64,000 nucleotides of DNA from Streptomyces sp. BV286 (GCF_019090165.1 NZ_JAHRIB010000079.1:107387-171386), one strand, 5' to 3'. Shown: positions 9,018-17,419, counted from the first letter of the stretch. Made by a program: numbers and translations. The notes: generated by a model from the letters alone, not told the origin.

Positions 9018-9812
9018 ATGACGAACGAGCCCGGCACATCGCCCGACACCCCGCCTGTCATCTCCCTGCGCGGTGTGACGGCCGAACTCGGCTCACGCCC
9101 CGTCCTGCGCGGCATCGACCTCACCGTGAACCACGGTGAGGTCGTCGCGCTGCTCGGCGCCAACGGCTCCGGCAAGTCGACCGCCATCCGCACGATCATC
9201 GGCCAGGTCCCGGTCACGGGCGGCGAGATCGAGCTGTTCGGCACCGCCCGGCGCCGCTTCCGCGACTGGGCGCGCGTGGGGTACGTGCCGCAGCGCACGA
9301 CGGCCGCCGGCGGGGTGCCCGCGACGGTGACCGAGGTGGTGTCCTCCGGGCGGCTGTCCCGCGCCCGCTTCGGCATCCTGCGCAAGGCCGACCGCGAGGC
9401 CGTACGACGCTCCCTGGAGCTCGTCGGTCTGGCGGACCGCGCCAAGGACTCGGTGAACGCGCTGTCCGGCGGCCAGCACCAGCGCGTCCTGATCGCCCGC
9501 GCCCTCGCCTCCCAGCCCGAACTGCTGATCATGGACGAGCCGATGGCCGGCGTGGACCTGGCCAGCCAGGAAGTACTCGCGAGCACCCTGCGGGAGCAGG
9601 TCGCGGCGGGCACCTCCGTCCTCCTCGTCCTGCACGAGCTGGGCCCGCTCGAACCACTGATCGACCGCGCGATCGTCCTGCGTGACGGCTGCGTCCAGCA
9701 CGACGGCCCGCCCCCGCGGGCCCTCGGCCAGCACGCCCTGCCGGGCCACGACCACGTACACCCCCACGCGGCTCACGACGCCGAACCGATCCGGACGGGA
9801 CTGCTGAGCTGA
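9018..9812 (+). CDS. znuC: zinc ABC transporter, ATPase
   Basis: Energises zinc import. 264 residues. Walker A GANGSGKST at about 47-55, Q-loop PQRTTAAGG, ABC signature LSGGQHQRVLIARALA at about 149-164, Walker B LLIMDEP, and the switch histidine in LLVLHELGPLE. The C-terminal tail contains several histidines (GQHALPGHDHVHPHAAHD), often seen in ZnuC. Start ATG 9018 with GGAGG 8-12 nt upstream. The gap from znuA is 44 bp and znuB begins 5 bp after the stop, so this is one operon. Confidence 0.95.
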   Translation: MTNEPGTSPDTPPVISLRGVTAELGSRPVLRGIDLTVNHGEVVALLGANGSGKSTAIRTIIGQVPVTGGEIELFGTARRRFRDWARVGYVPQRTTAAGGVPATVTEVVSSGRLSRARFGILRKADREAVRRSLELVGLADRAKDSVNALSGGQHQRVLIARALASQPELLIMDEPMAGVDLASQEVLASTLREQVAAGTSVLLVLHELGPLEPLIDRAIVLRDGCVQHDGPPPRALGQHALPGHDHVHPHAAHDAEPIRTGLLS

Positions 9813-9817
9813 TCGCC

Positions 9818-10732
9818 ATGAACCTCGAAATCCTCGACTACGCCTTCATGCAGCGGGCCCTGCTCGCCGCCGTCCTCGTCGGCATCACCGCGCCCGCCGT
9901 CGGCATCTACCTGGTGCAGCGCCGCCAGGCCCTGCTGGGCGACGGCATCGGCCATGTCGCGATGACCGGCGTCGGCCTCGGCTTCCTGCTGTCCTGGTCC
10001 CCGGTGTGGATGGCGACCGCCGTCTCCGTACTCGGCGCGGTGCTGATGGAGCTGATCCGCTGGTACGGGAAGACGCGCGGTGACATCGCGCTCGCGATGC
10101 TCTTCTACGGAGGCATGGCGGGCGGTGTGATGTTCATCAACCTCGCGCCGGGCGGTTCCAACGCCAACCTGACCTCGTACCTCTTCGGCTCGCTCTCCAC
10201 GGTCTCCGAGGAGGACGTGACGGCGATCTGCCTGCTGGCGGCCTTCGTGGTCCTCGTCACGATCGGTCTGCGCCGGCAGCTGTTCGCGGTGAGCCAGGAC
10301 GAGGAGTTCGCCCGGGTGACCGGACTGCCGGTGCGCGCCCTCAACCTCCTCACGGCCGTCACCGCGGCGGTCACGGTGACGGTCGCCATGCGCGTCGTCG
10401 GCCTGCTGCTGGTCTCCGCCCTGATGGTGGTCCCGGTGGCCGCCGCGCAGCAGCTCACCCGCAGTTTCGCGGCCACCTTCGCGATCTCGGTGGCCCTCGG
10501 CGTCAGCGTGACCATCGGCGGCACGGTGACCTCGTACTACCAGGACGTACCGCCCGGCGCGACGATCGTCCTGCTGACCATCGGCGCGTTCGTCCTGCTC
10601 ACGGTGCTGGCGACTCCGCTGGCCCGCCGCAGGGCCCGGGCCGCCGCGCAGGCCGCGGCGCAGGAGGCCACCGACCCGGCGGAATGTGCGATTCCGGCCA
10701 CCCGGACGCCCCCCGGGAAGGTCGGCGTCTGA
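9818..10732 (+). CDS. znuB: zinc ABC transporter, permease
   Basis: Membrane channel subunit of the FecCD-like/ABC-3 family. 304 residues with 8-9 hydrophobic helices. GDGIGHVAMTGVGLGFLLSW near residue 47-66 is the ABC-3 loop region. A long arginine/alanine-rich cytoplasmic tail ends the protein. Start ATG 9818 is just behind znuC. zur starts 68 bp downstream and may be co-transcribed or have its own promoter. Confidence 0.94.
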   Translation: MNLEILDYAFMQRALLAAVLVGITAPAVGIYLVQRRQALLGDGIGHVAMTGVGLGFLLSWSPVWMATAVSVLGAVLMELIRWYGKTRGDIALAMLFYGGMAGGVMFINLAPGGSNANLTSYLFGSLSTVSEEDVTAICLLAAFVVLVTIGLRRQLFAVSQDEEFARVTGLPVRALNLLTAVTAAVTVTVAMRVVGLLLVSALMVVPVAAAQQLTRSFAATFAISVALGVSVTIGGTVTSYYQDVPPGATIVLLTIGAFVLLTVLATPLARRRARAAAQAAAQEATDPAECAIPATRTPPGKVGV

Positions 10733-10800
10733 CGGAAACTCGTCGGCCTTGCCCGAGCTGGCACAATGGCCCGGCAAGCCGCAGACGTTTGGAGGCAACG

Positions 10801-11220
10801 GTGACGACCGCTGGACCGCCCGTTCGGGGCCGTTCCACCCGGCAGCGTGCCGCCGTGGCGGCGGCGCTCGACGAGGTCGACGAGTTCCGCAGCGCGCAGG
10901 ACCTGCACGACATGCTCAAGCACAAGGGCGACTCCGTCGGACTCACCACGGTGTACCGCACGCTGCAGTCCCTCGCGGACGCCGGTGAGGTCGACGTCCT
11001 GCGTACGTCGGACGGCGAGTCCGTGTACCGCCGCTGCGCAAGCGGTGATCACCATCACCACCTGGTGTGCCGGGTGTGCGGCAAGGCCGTCGAGGTGGAG
11101 GGGCCCGCGGTGGAGAAGTGGGCCGAGGCCATCGCGGCGGAGCACGGTTATGTGAGCGTCGCCCACACCGTGGAGATCTTCGGCACCTGCGCGGAGTGCG
11201 CTGCGCGCGGCCAGGCGTAG
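10801..11220 (+). CDS. zur: zinc uptake regulator, Fur family
   Basis: Zinc-sensing repressor, 139 residues. Winged helix at about 10-80 (STRQRAAVAAALDEVDEFRS and LTTVYRTLQSLADAGEVD). The dimerisation domain has the metal ligands: the run DHHHHLVCRVCGKAVEVEG and CAEC near the end. The CxxC pair gives the structural zinc and the histidines the sensory site. GTG at 10801 with GGAGG six nt upstream is preferred over longer in-frame starts that lie in the spacer. It should bind the two boxes before znuA when zinc is replete. Confidence 0.94.
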   Translation: MTTAGPPVRGRSTRQRAAVAAALDEVDEFRSAQDLHDMLKHKGDSVGLTTVYRTLQSLADAGEVDVLRTSDGESVYRRCASGDHHHHLVCRVCGKAVEVEGPAVEKWAEAIAAEHGYVSVAHTVEIFGTCAECAARGQA

Positions 11221-11273
11221 AGAAGCAGGCGGTCGGCGGGTCGTTCTCGGGTGCGGCCCGGTGGGGGTTGTTC

Positions 11274-11320
11274 GCGCAGTTCCCCGCGCCCCTGCTCGCT
11301 AGGGGCGCGGGGAACTGCGC
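11274..11320. terminator. perfect 20-bp palindrome, dispersed repeat family
   Basis: Arms 11274-11293 and 11301-11320 are perfectly complementary over 20 bp with a 7-nt loop. The right arm is AGGGGCGCGGGGAACTGCGC and GACCAGCC follows. It lies between convergent zur and uppS, so it is the likely bidirectional terminator. It is the best-preserved member of the dispersed family. Confidence 0.85.
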
Positions 11321-11359
11321 GACCAGCCAGGAACCGGCCGGCACCCGGGATCGAACCGC

Positions 11360-12211
11360 TCAGGCCCCTTCGGGGCGCCCCCGCATGCCCTCCTCCATCG
11401 CGAGGAGGTCCTCGTTCGGGACGGCGCCACCGAAGCGGCGGTCCCGCGAGGCGTACTCCACGCACGCACGCCACAGATCGCGGCGGTCGAAGTCCGGCCA
11501 CAGGACGTCCTGGAACACCATCTCGGCGTAACTCGACTGCCAGATCAGGTAGTTGGAGGTCCGCTGCTCACCGCTCGGGCGCAGGAACAGGTCCACGTCC
11601 GGCATGTCCGGGTAGTACAGGTACTTCTGGATGGTCTTCTCGGTGACCTTGTCCGGGTCGAGCTTCCCGGCGGCGACATCGGCGGCCAGCGCCTTCGCGG
11701 CGTCGGCGAGCTCGGCACGGCCGCCGTAGTTGACGCAGAAGTACAGGGTCATCGCGTCGTTCTTCTGCGTCTGCTCCTGGGCGATCTGGAGCTCGTGGAC
11801 GACCGACTTCCACAGCTTGGGCATCCGGCCGACCCAGCGGATCCGGATGCCGAGCTCGTCCATCTCGTCGCGGCGGCGCCGGATGACGTCCTTGTTGAAG
11901 TTCATCAGGAAGCGGACCTCCTCGGGCGACCGCTTCCAGTTCTCCGTCGAGAAGGCGTACAGGGACAGGTTCTTGACGCCCAGCTCCAGACAGCCCTTGA
12001 GGACGTCCATGACGACGCCCTCGCCGACCCGGTGCCCCTCGGTGCGCGGCAGACCGCGCTCCTTGGCCCAGCGGCCGTTCCCGTCCATCACGCACGCCAC
12101 ATGGCCCGGGACCAGCTCGCCGGGGAGCTTGGGCACGAGGGCGCCGGACGGGTGCGGCTCCGGCGTCTTGTACTCGCGGCGCTGGCGCCCCAGGATCCCG
12201 CGTACCACCAT
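11360..12211 (-). CDS. uppS: undecaprenyl-diphosphate synthase (cis-prenyltransferase)
   Basis: Makes the C55 lipid carrier for peptidoglycan and wall polymers from isopentenyl and farnesyl diphosphates. 283 residues. VACVMDGNGRWAKERGLPR holds the catalytic aspartate (D43). GHRVGEG follows, and the region ending RPSGEQRTSNYLIWQSSYAE is the conserved C-terminal IPP-binding and dimer segment. Start ATG at 12211. It lies 131 bp downstream of recO on the same strand, the standard actinobacterial pairing. Streptomycetes usually carry a second homologue elsewhere. Confidence 0.95.
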   Translation of the reverse strand: MVVRGILGRQRREYKTPEPHPSGALVPKLPGELVPGHVACVMDGNGRWAKERGLPRTEGHRVGEGVVMDVLKGCLELGVKNLSLYAFSTENWKRSPEEVRFLMNFNKDVIRRRRDEMDELGIRIRWVGRMPKLWKSVVHELQIAQEQTQKNDAMTLYFCVNYGGRAELADAAKALAADVAAGKLDPDKVTEKTIQKYLYYPDMPDVDLFLRPSGEQRTSNYLIWQSSYAEMVFQDVLWPDFDRRDLWRACVEYASRDRRFGGAVPNEDLLAMEEGMRGRPEGA

Positions 12212-12342
12212 GTGCTTCTCGTCTCCCTCAGGCTCGTACGACTGTCAGTCGTCCTGCTACTGCTGCTGCTGTGGTGCCGTGCCGCTGGTGTGCGGCTTGT
12301 GCGTGGCTCGTCGCCGCGCGCCTCCTCGCCGGGTGCTCCTCG

Positions 12343-13095
12343 CTAGCTGCTCTTCTCCACGTACCGCAGGGAGCGCAGCCCACGCTCCAGGTGCCAGTGC
12401 AGGTAGGCCGACACCAGGCCGCTGCCCTCCCTGACGTACCGCGGCTCGCACGCGTCCGCGGTCGCCCAGTCCCCCGTCAGCAGCGCGCTGAGCAGTTCGA
12501 GGGCCCCCGCCGAGGGTACGACGCTGCCCGGCACCCGGCAGTCCACGCAGACGGAACCTCCCGCGGCGACGGAGAAGAACCGGTTCGGGCCGGGCATTCC
12601 GCATTTCACGCAGTCGCTGAAGCTCGGCGCGTAGCCGTTCACGGCGAGCGAGCGCAGGAGGAAGGCGTCGAGGATGAGGTGCGGTTCGTGCTCGCCCTGG
12701 GCGAGCGTGCGCAGTCCGCCCACGAGCAGCAGGTACTGCTGGACGGCGGGCTCGCCCTCGTGGTCCGTGAACCGCTCGGCCGTCTCCAGCATGGCCGTCC
12801 CGGCGGTGTAGCGGGCGTAGTCGGTCACGATCCCGCCACCGTAGGGAGAGATCGTCTCGCTCTGCGTGCACAGCGGCAGGCCGCGTCCGATCAGCTCGCT
12901 CCCGCGCGCGAAGAACTGCACGTCCACGTGCGAGAACGGTTCGAGACGGGCCCCGAACTTCGACTTGGTCCGGCGCACTCCCCGTGCGACGGCCCGCACC
13001 CGTCCGTGACCGCGGGTGAGCAACGTGATGATGCGGTCCGCCTCACCCAGTTTCTGGGTGCGCAGCACGATGCCGTCGTCGCGGAACAGACTCAT
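12343..13095 (-). CDS. recO: DNA repair protein RecO
   Basis: Recombination mediator that helps RecA load on SSB-coated single strands with RecR. 250 residues. The N-terminal OB fold opens with DGIVLRTQKLGEADRIITLL. VRGVRRTKSKFGARLEPFSH-like residues follow at 38-60. The central helical part contains the zinc-finger cysteines CVKCG and CVDC (about 161-184). Start ATG 13095. It probably forms a transcription unit with uppS. Confidence 0.95.
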   Translation of the reverse strand: MSLFRDDGIVLRTQKLGEADRIITLLTRGHGRVRAVARGVRRTKSKFGARLEPFSHVDVQFFARGSELIGRGLPLCTQSETISPYGGGIVTDYARYTAGTAMLETAERFTDHEGEPAVQQYLLLVGGLRTLAQGEHEPHLILDAFLLRSLAVNGYAPSFSDCVKCGMPGPNRFFSVAAGGSVCVDCRVPGSVVPSAGALELLSALLTGDWATADACEPRYVREGSGLVSAYLHWHLERGLRSLRYVEKSS

Positions 13096-13117
13096 GGGGC
13101 CATTCTCGCGTACGGAG

Positions 13118-13732
13118 TCAGCGGGCGTGGTCGGGGTGGCTGATCGCCTCCCACGGCGCCATGATCCAGGGGCTGGACCTGTTCGCCGGGTCCAGGAGTG
13201 ACTTCAGGTGGGCGTCGGACACGGCGTGCGGGGCGGGGAGGTCCGCGTCCCGTGCGGTGCGGAGATTGTCCCGCCAGACCATCCGTCCCAGCAGATAGTG
13301 CTCGCCGTACTCCTTCCAGGAGCCGTACGACCTCACCACCGCCGGCACGATGTTCTTGAGCGCGGTCCAGGTGTCGGCCTCGCTGAGCATCCCGCTCGCG
13401 AAACCCCTCCGGGAGATGTCCACGTACAGTCCGGCGTCCCACGCGAGCGGTTCGACCCCGAGCCGCAGCCGGGCGCGGGCCCGGTATCCGCTCCGTGCGA
13501 GGCCGTCGAGCCGGCCGACCAGCTCGTCACGGGAGGTGATCTCCCACTGGTCGGCCAGCCACTGCCGGGCCTTGTCGTCGTCGATGCGGGTGAACGGGTA
13601 CAGGGTCGTCCGCGAGGCGTCCTTGTCCCGGCTCACCGGCGCGCTGAGCGACACCATCCACAGCTGGTGCATGGTGAGCGGAACGGGGTACTTGCGCGCG
13701 GCCTTCTGCCTGCGACGTCTCCATATCGCCAT
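13118..13732 (-). CDS. DUF1266 domain protein
   Basis: 204 residues, predicted soluble, with a very basic N-terminus (MAIWRRRRQKAARKY). DDKARQWLADQWEITSRDEL, WDAGLYVDISRRGFASGMLS, and SWKEYGEHYLLGRMVW match DUF1266, whose WD...R.G...G.LSE..AW pattern is recognisable. Function of the family is unknown. It ends 22 bp before recO starts on the same strand, so it may lead that transcript. Start ATG at 13732; no clear ribosome site. Confidence 0.75.
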   Translation of the reverse strand: MAIWRRRRQKAARKYPVPLTMHQLWMVSLSAPVSRDKDASRTTLYPFTRIDDDKARQWLADQWEITSRDELVGRLDGLARSGYRARARLRLGVEPLAWDAGLYVDISRRGFASGMLSEADTWTALKNIVPAVVRSYGSWKEYGEHYLLGRMVWRDNLRTARDADLPAPHAVSDAHLKSLLDPANRSSPWIMAPWEAISHPDHAR

Positions 13733-13825
13733 GGCGCCGCACCCTATGCCAGAGCGTTCCCCGGCGATCCGGGGTGCCCCTCCCCTTCACAAAGCCCCTT
13801 CAAAAGGGCCTGAACGGGGGCTCCT

Positions 13826-14041
13826 TCAAGGGACCTCTCCACGGCTGCGTGCGTTGGTGTAGGCGGTCGCCGCGCTGAGCCGTTCCGCCGCGGTGGCGCC
13901 CCGGACGGCGTCCGGGGCGCAGTCCCACTCCCTGCCGCCGCCGTACGGCCTCAGTTGTACGTACGGACCCTCGTGCCCCATCACCACGCCCACCCGCCCG
14001 GTCCGCGTGTCGACGACGTACGTCCCGACCTTCGGCTTCAT
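13826..14041 (-). CDS. small conserved streptomycete protein (71 residues)
   Basis: Begins MKPKVGTYVVDTRTGRVGVV, then MGHEGPYVQLRPYGGGREWD. The first 45 residues look like a small beta-barrel and the C-terminus is a helix ending in NARSRGEVP. I recall close relatives in other streptomycetes, without known function. The ATG at 14041 overlaps the stop of the upstream 104-residue gene as ATGA, so the two are probably translationally coupled. Confidence 0.75.
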   Translation of the reverse strand: MKPKVGTYVVDTRTGRVGVVMGHEGPYVQLRPYGGGREWDCAPDAVRGATAAERLSAATAYTNARSRGEVP

Positions 14042-14352
14042 CCGAGCACCGCCGCGGGCCGGGACGCCGCCTCGACGGAACGCCGACCCCGTGCCCCGAA
14101 CGGACCGAGGACGCGTACCGGACGCAGTGGACGCAGTGGACGCAGTGCGGGACTTTCGAAGCGGCTTCCACAGCGGCTTCCACAGCACCCTCTGAGCGCC
14201 TGCCGCGCCAAAGTTGCCGGGCCGAACCCGAGTGTCGGCAGTGTAATTCCTGCCGTCGCGAGTGCTTCGCGCAATTCCTTCACCGTTTCCTCCGCTTGTT
14301 CGACGCACGCCGTCGTGTGCCGTGCGTCGTGTCCCTGGCGGGCAGACTTCAC
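14038..14352 (-). CDS. 104-residue protein with repeat-expanded C-terminus
   Basis: Starts at GTG 14352 with GGGGGA about 5 nt upstream. Residues 10-45 (DARHTTACVEQAEETVKEL onward) form an amphipathic helix plus a short leucine/proline segment, seen in a small streptomycete family usually coupled to the downstream 71-residue type. The C-terminal half is unusual. It is encoded partly by a 12-bp tandem duplication (14161-14184) and a 9-bp triplication (14120-14146), both in frame. Function unknown. The helix suggests oligomerisation or partner binding. Confidence 0.65.
   Translation of the reverse strand: MKSARQGHDARHTTACVEQAEETVKELREALATAGITLPTLGFGPATLARQALRGCCGSRCGSRFESPALRPLRPLRPVRVLGPFGARGRRSVEAASRPAAVLG
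14120..14184. repeat. in-frame microsatellites: 9 bp x3 and 12 bp x2
   Basis: GGACGCAGT occurs three times in tandem at 14120-14146 and GCGGCTTCCACA twice at 14161-14184. Both unit lengths are multiples of three and expand the C-terminal half of the 104-residue protein, giving RPLRPLRP and related repeats. Confidence 0.9.
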
Positions 14353-14657
14353 GGTGTTCCCCCTTCTTTTTGGGTTTCACTCTTTTCGTCTCCACGAGGG
14401 CGCTCGCCGCTTAGACTTTGGAAGACCTCTACGCTCATCAACATCGGTGCGGCGCAGGGGGTGTTCGGCCACGCGGCGGACGGTTCACGCCGGACGACCT
14501 GGGGGTTCTCCGGAACGGAGTCGCGGGGGCACCGAGAGGAAGTCGGTTCGGCCCGGACCGAGTCGGGTTATCGCGCTTTTGTGTCGGGCGACTTAATCAG
14601 GCAATGCGAACGGGTCATTCGGTGGCCGCAGTTGAAAGCGCCGCAAAGAATCGAAAA

Positions 14658-14676
14658 GCCTCCGCGAACCGGAGGC
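14658..14676. terminator. hairpin GCCTCCG/CGGAGGC
   Basis: Seven-bp perfect stem (14658-14664 with 14670-14676) and a 5-nt loop. It lies downstream of the DUF3592 gene, behind the hairpin at 14699, and may act as a back-up terminator. Confidence 0.5.
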
Positions 14677-14698
14677 CCATTCGAGAGGACATGGCGAA

Positions 14699-14719
14699 AT
14701 GCCGGTCAAGGACCGGCAT
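14699..14719 (-). terminator. terminator of DUF3592 gene
   Basis: ATGCCGGTC pairs with GACCGGCAT, a nine-bp perfect stem with a 3-nt loop. It is 12 nt beyond the stop codon at 14732 of the minus-strand gene. Confidence 0.7.
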
Positions 14720-14731
14720 CGGGCGCCGACT

Positions 14732-15604
14732 TCAACCGGCGAGGGCGTAGAGAAGCACTCCCGCCCACACCAGCAGGACGACCAGGCCCGTCAGGACCAG
14801 GAACAGCGTCACCGCCACATGGTGGAAGCTGAGCGGGCCGGTCGCGGTGCGCGGGTCGAGCGGGTCGTAGGTGACGTCGACCGGTCCCACCCCGAGCGTC
14901 CCCACTCCGACGGAGCCGCGTGACTCGACCCGGGTGAACTCCTCGCCGTCGACCGTCCGGTAGCCGAGCCGCCGGAAGTAGAAGACGTTGCCGCCGAAAC
15001 CCCGTACCGTCCCCTCGCCGCGGCCGGAGACCGTGATACCCCGGCGGCGCAGGGCGACGAGGTCCCGTATCAGCCGGACCCAGCAGAAAAAGAGCAGGCC
15101 CGCACCCGCGGGCCCCATCCAGCCGGTGACCGCGAGTGCGATGCCCGCGCCCTCGGGGCCCCGCCATCCCACGGCCCCGAGCACGGCGGCGTACGCGAGG
15201 ACGGCCACGCCGATCGCGGCCAGTCGGCGCACTCGCGGGCTCGGGACCCGCTGCCGGGTGTGGACGAGGACCAGAGCGTGGCCGTCGGCCGCGGTCGCCG
15301 TGGTGCTCAGAGCCCGCTGGAGCTGCTCGGTGAAGGCCCGGGCCGCATGGGCGTTGCGGCTCGGGATCGACACCCCCGCGCCGAGCCCGTGCCGGGCCGC
15401 CCGGCCGTCTCCCGGATCACCGCTCAATTCGATGCGGACGCCCCCGCCCGGCGTCGACTCGGCTGCCCGCACGGCCCGTACGGGCATCGTCCAGGTGGTG
15501 GTCCCCCGGACGATCCTCAGCCGCTGCCCGTCGAACCGGGCGGTCGTTCCCCCGCCGGCGAGCACCACTTCGGGCGCACCGGTTCTCGCTCGTCCGTCTG
15601 ACAT
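14732..15604 (-). CDS. DUF3592-type membrane protein
   Basis: 290 residues. The N-terminal 100 residues form a soluble domain (VVLAGGGTTARFDGQRLRIV). Two hydrophobic helices follow at about 128-150 and 155-178. A DUF3592-like beta domain comes next (YFRRLGYRTVDGEEF, GVGPVDVTYDPLDPRTAT), and a final helix spans about 265-288. This topology places both soluble parts on the same side as a small signalling or stress membrane protein, but no function is established. Start ATG 15604. The nearest neighbour at 15641 runs in the same direction. Confidence 0.7.
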   Translation of the reverse strand: MSDGRARTGAPEVVLAGGGTTARFDGQRLRIVRGTTTWTMPVRAVRAAESTPGGGVRIELSGDPGDGRAARHGLGAGVSIPSRNAHAARAFTEQLQRALSTTATAADGHALVLVHTRQRVPSPRVRRLAAIGVAVLAYAAVLGAVGWRGPEGAGIALAVTGWMGPAGAGLLFFCWVRLIRDLVALRRRGITVSGRGEGTVRGFGGNVFYFRRLGYRTVDGEEFTRVESRGSVGVGTLGVGPVDVTYDPLDPRTATGPLSFHHVAVTLFLVLTGLVVLLVWAGVLLYALAG

Positions 15605-15640
15605 GACCGGATCATAGTGGTACGTACGGCTCGCGCCGCC

Positions 15641-16810
15641 TCAGCGGTGTGCCGCCCGGCCGTAGTGCCGGGCCACCGCGCGGTACGCCTCCTTCGGCTC
15701 CCAGTGCCAGTCCGACTCCGGGTCGTCGGGCCGGTCCTTGATGGGCTTGACGACGGCGTAGGAGGCCATGTCGAGGTCGTACCGCGGATGGTCGGGGCGG
15801 TGCGGGGAGTCGGCGGTGACGAACTCGAATGCCATCGCCGCGTGCAGGTTCATCGACTCGAAGACGTCGAGGAGATCGGTGAGGTACGCCGCCTGTACGC
15901 GTTCGCTGCGCACCACGTTCCCCTTGATCTCCGGCGGCGTCTTCTCGTAGTCGACGATGCTCCAGCCCATCCCGCCCTGCTCCGGGGCTCCGACGAACGT
16001 GCAGGTACCGAACTCGGTGATGGCGAGCGGCTTGCCCCAGCGCAGGTACCCGCGCAACTCGCGTACGTAGTCCTCCCGTCGGGGGAAGTACGAGTAGTAG
16101 TCGATCCCCACGATGTCGAAGAGGTTCCAGTCGACCGGCTCGAACGACTCGTCCTGTGCGGCGGCGTAGCTGAGCCTGCCGCGGAAGACGGAGCGGCCGA
16201 CCGTCGCGGCCTTCGCGGTGAACCGGGCGAGCCGCTGCTGCATCTTCGCGAAGTCGACGTTGCCCTTCTGCAGGTTGTCGATCCGCTCCAGGACGTCGGC
16301 TCCGGGCACGATCCCCGGTACGAACAACCAGAACTCGCAGCCCACGGCAAGGGTGACCTCGGCCCCCTGCTTCCGCAGCCGCTCCCCGTGGCGGCCCGCC
16401 TCCGCGAGATGGTCGAGGATGTCCCGCTCCGGCACGTCCCCCAGTGTCGGCTGCAGCCACACGTGCAGGCCGTGTTCCGCCACCTCGCTCGCCGTGGCGT
16501 TGAGCCGCTCCACCCCGTCGCCGGTGACCTCGACGGAGTCCGCGTGCAGTTCGCGGCCGATCAGCCGGATGTCCCTGCGCATCCGGCGCTCGCTCCACGC
16601 CGTCCCCGGGGTCTCCCCCGCCCCGACGGTGTAGACGACCCCGCGGTGGGTGAGCCCCCGGCGCCTGCCCGCCGTACCCGCTGTGCCCGCCGGAGCGGCC
16701 GTGGCGGCCGGCGCCGGGAGACCGGCCGCGGCTCCCACCCCCATGGCGGCCGCCGCGCCCATGAACCGTGCCCGGCTGATCCCTTCGGTCTTCCCCGTGT
16801 TCTTCTCCAT
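15641..16810 (-). CDS. exported TIM-barrel (glycoside-hydrolase-like) protein
   Basis: 389 residues. The N-terminus (ISRARFMGAAAAMGVGAAAG) looks like a Tat-type signal with a long Ala-rich h-region, but the twin arginine reads R-A-R, so the route is uncertain. The mature part resembles a (beta/alpha)8 hydrolase: HLHVWLQPTLGD-like strand, GCEFWLFVPG, NLFDIVGIDYYSYFP and ITEFGTCTFVG. The glutamates in GCEFW and ITEFG are where clan A glycosidases hold acid/base and nucleophile. Homologues are sometimes labelled abortive-infection protein, which the sequence does not support. Substrate unknown. Confidence 0.7.
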   Translation of the reverse strand: MEKNTGKTEGISRARFMGAAAAMGVGAAAGLPAPAATAAPAGTAGTAGRRRGLTHRGVVYTVGAGETPGTAWSERRMRRDIRLIGRELHADSVEVTGDGVERLNATASEVAEHGLHVWLQPTLGDVPERDILDHLAEAGRHGERLRKQGAEVTLAVGCEFWLFVPGIVPGADVLERIDNLQKGNVDFAKMQQRLARFTAKAATVGRSVFRGRLSYAAAQDESFEPVDWNLFDIVGIDYYSYFPRREDYVRELRGYLRWGKPLAITEFGTCTFVGAPEQGGMGWSIVDYEKTPPEIKGNVVRSERVQAAYLTDLLDVFESMNLHAAMAFEFVTADSPHRPDHPRYDLDMASYAVVKPIKDRPDDPESDWHWEPKEAYRAVARHYGRAAHR

Positions 16811-16951
16811 GCCGCAAGTCTGTTGACCCGGGGCGCTCCCGGCTGTCGGCCGATGGTCTACGGCACCCCGACCAAGGGATGAGCTCCGGTCACCCGAAGT
16901 GGGCCCGTCAGGACGCGCGCCGCCCGTCGGTTCAGGGCGACCCGGGGCGGT

Positions 16952-16977
16952 CGGCCCGTCGGCCGCCCCGCGGGCCG
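16952..16977 (-). terminator. hairpin after phosphatase gene
   Basis: CGGCCCG (16952-16958) pairs with CGGGCCG (16971-16977) over a 12-nt GC-rich loop, directly behind the stop codon at 16979 of the minus-strand gene. Confidence 0.5.
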
Positions 16978-16978
16978 G

Positions 16979-17419
16979 TCACTCCCCGAACCTGCGTACG
17001 TAACTCCGCTGCCACGGTGTCTCCACGGCGTGGCGGTCGTAGTTCCGCCGTACGAACTCCACGGCCTCCGCGGCCGGCACGCCGTCCAGGACGGCGAGGC
17101 AGGCCAGGGCCGTGCCCGTCCGGCCGCGGCCGCCCCCGCAGGCGAGCTCGACGCGTTCGGCGGGGTCCTCGGCCCGCTCCCAGGTCTCCGTCAGGACCTT
17201 CCGCGCGTCCGCCCGGTCCCGGGGCAGCCGGAAGTCGGGCCACCTCAACCACCGCGCCTCCCAGGGGACTTCGGGCGGTTCCTTGCCGAGGAGATAGACA
17301 CCGTACGTCGGGCGGGCCGCCGCCGGGTCCAGGCCGTTGCGCAGCCCCCGGCCCCGTACCAGTCGCCCGGACGGCAGTTGGAGCACCCCGGGTTCCCTCT
17401 CGTCCCAACTCTCGCTCAC
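16979..17419 (-). CDS. cysteine-based protein phosphatase (CX5R)
   Basis: 146 residues. ELACGGGRGRTGTALACLAV is the PTP loop (Cys-x5-Arg, then T) of a dual-specificity-like tyrosine phosphatase. The usual preceding histidine is replaced by alanine, as in a streptomycete subfamily. WLRWPDFRLPRD upstream is a plausible general-acid loop with its aspartate. The start is set at GTG 17419 (SESWDEREPGVLQLPSGR), as the longer frame has no homology. It is isolated between opposite-strand or hairpin-separated genes. Target proteins unknown. Confidence 0.75.
   Translation of the reverse strand: MSESWDEREPGVLQLPSGRLVRGRGLRNGLDPAAARPTYGVYLLGKEPPEVPWEARWLRWPDFRLPRDRADARKVLTETWERAEDPAERVELACGGGRGRTGTALACLAVLDGVPAAEAVEFVRRNYDRHAVETPWQRSYVRRFGE

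Larger units (their letters stand above)
14353..14731. other. intergenic region with no supported gene
   Basis: 379 bp with lower G+C than its surroundings, especially 14395-14460 and 14620-14700. It holds the upstream sequence of the 104-residue gene and two hairpins near its right end. A plus-strand open frame of about 110 codons has no family features and cuts across both hairpins; I do not call it. Confidence 0.6.

Noticed and set aside
11341..11360. GGTTCGATCCC-like string on minus strand beside uppS
   Set aside because: No cloverleaf partner sequences nearby; the T-stem does not pair.
14418..14750. Possible 110-codon gene on the plus strand
   Set aside because: No domain, no ribosome site, crosses two terminator hairpins and ends inside the DUF3592 gene's 3' end.
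15641..16810. Abortive-infection (phage defence) gene
   Set aside because: The protein has an export signal and glycosidase-like barrel, and no defence genes surround it.
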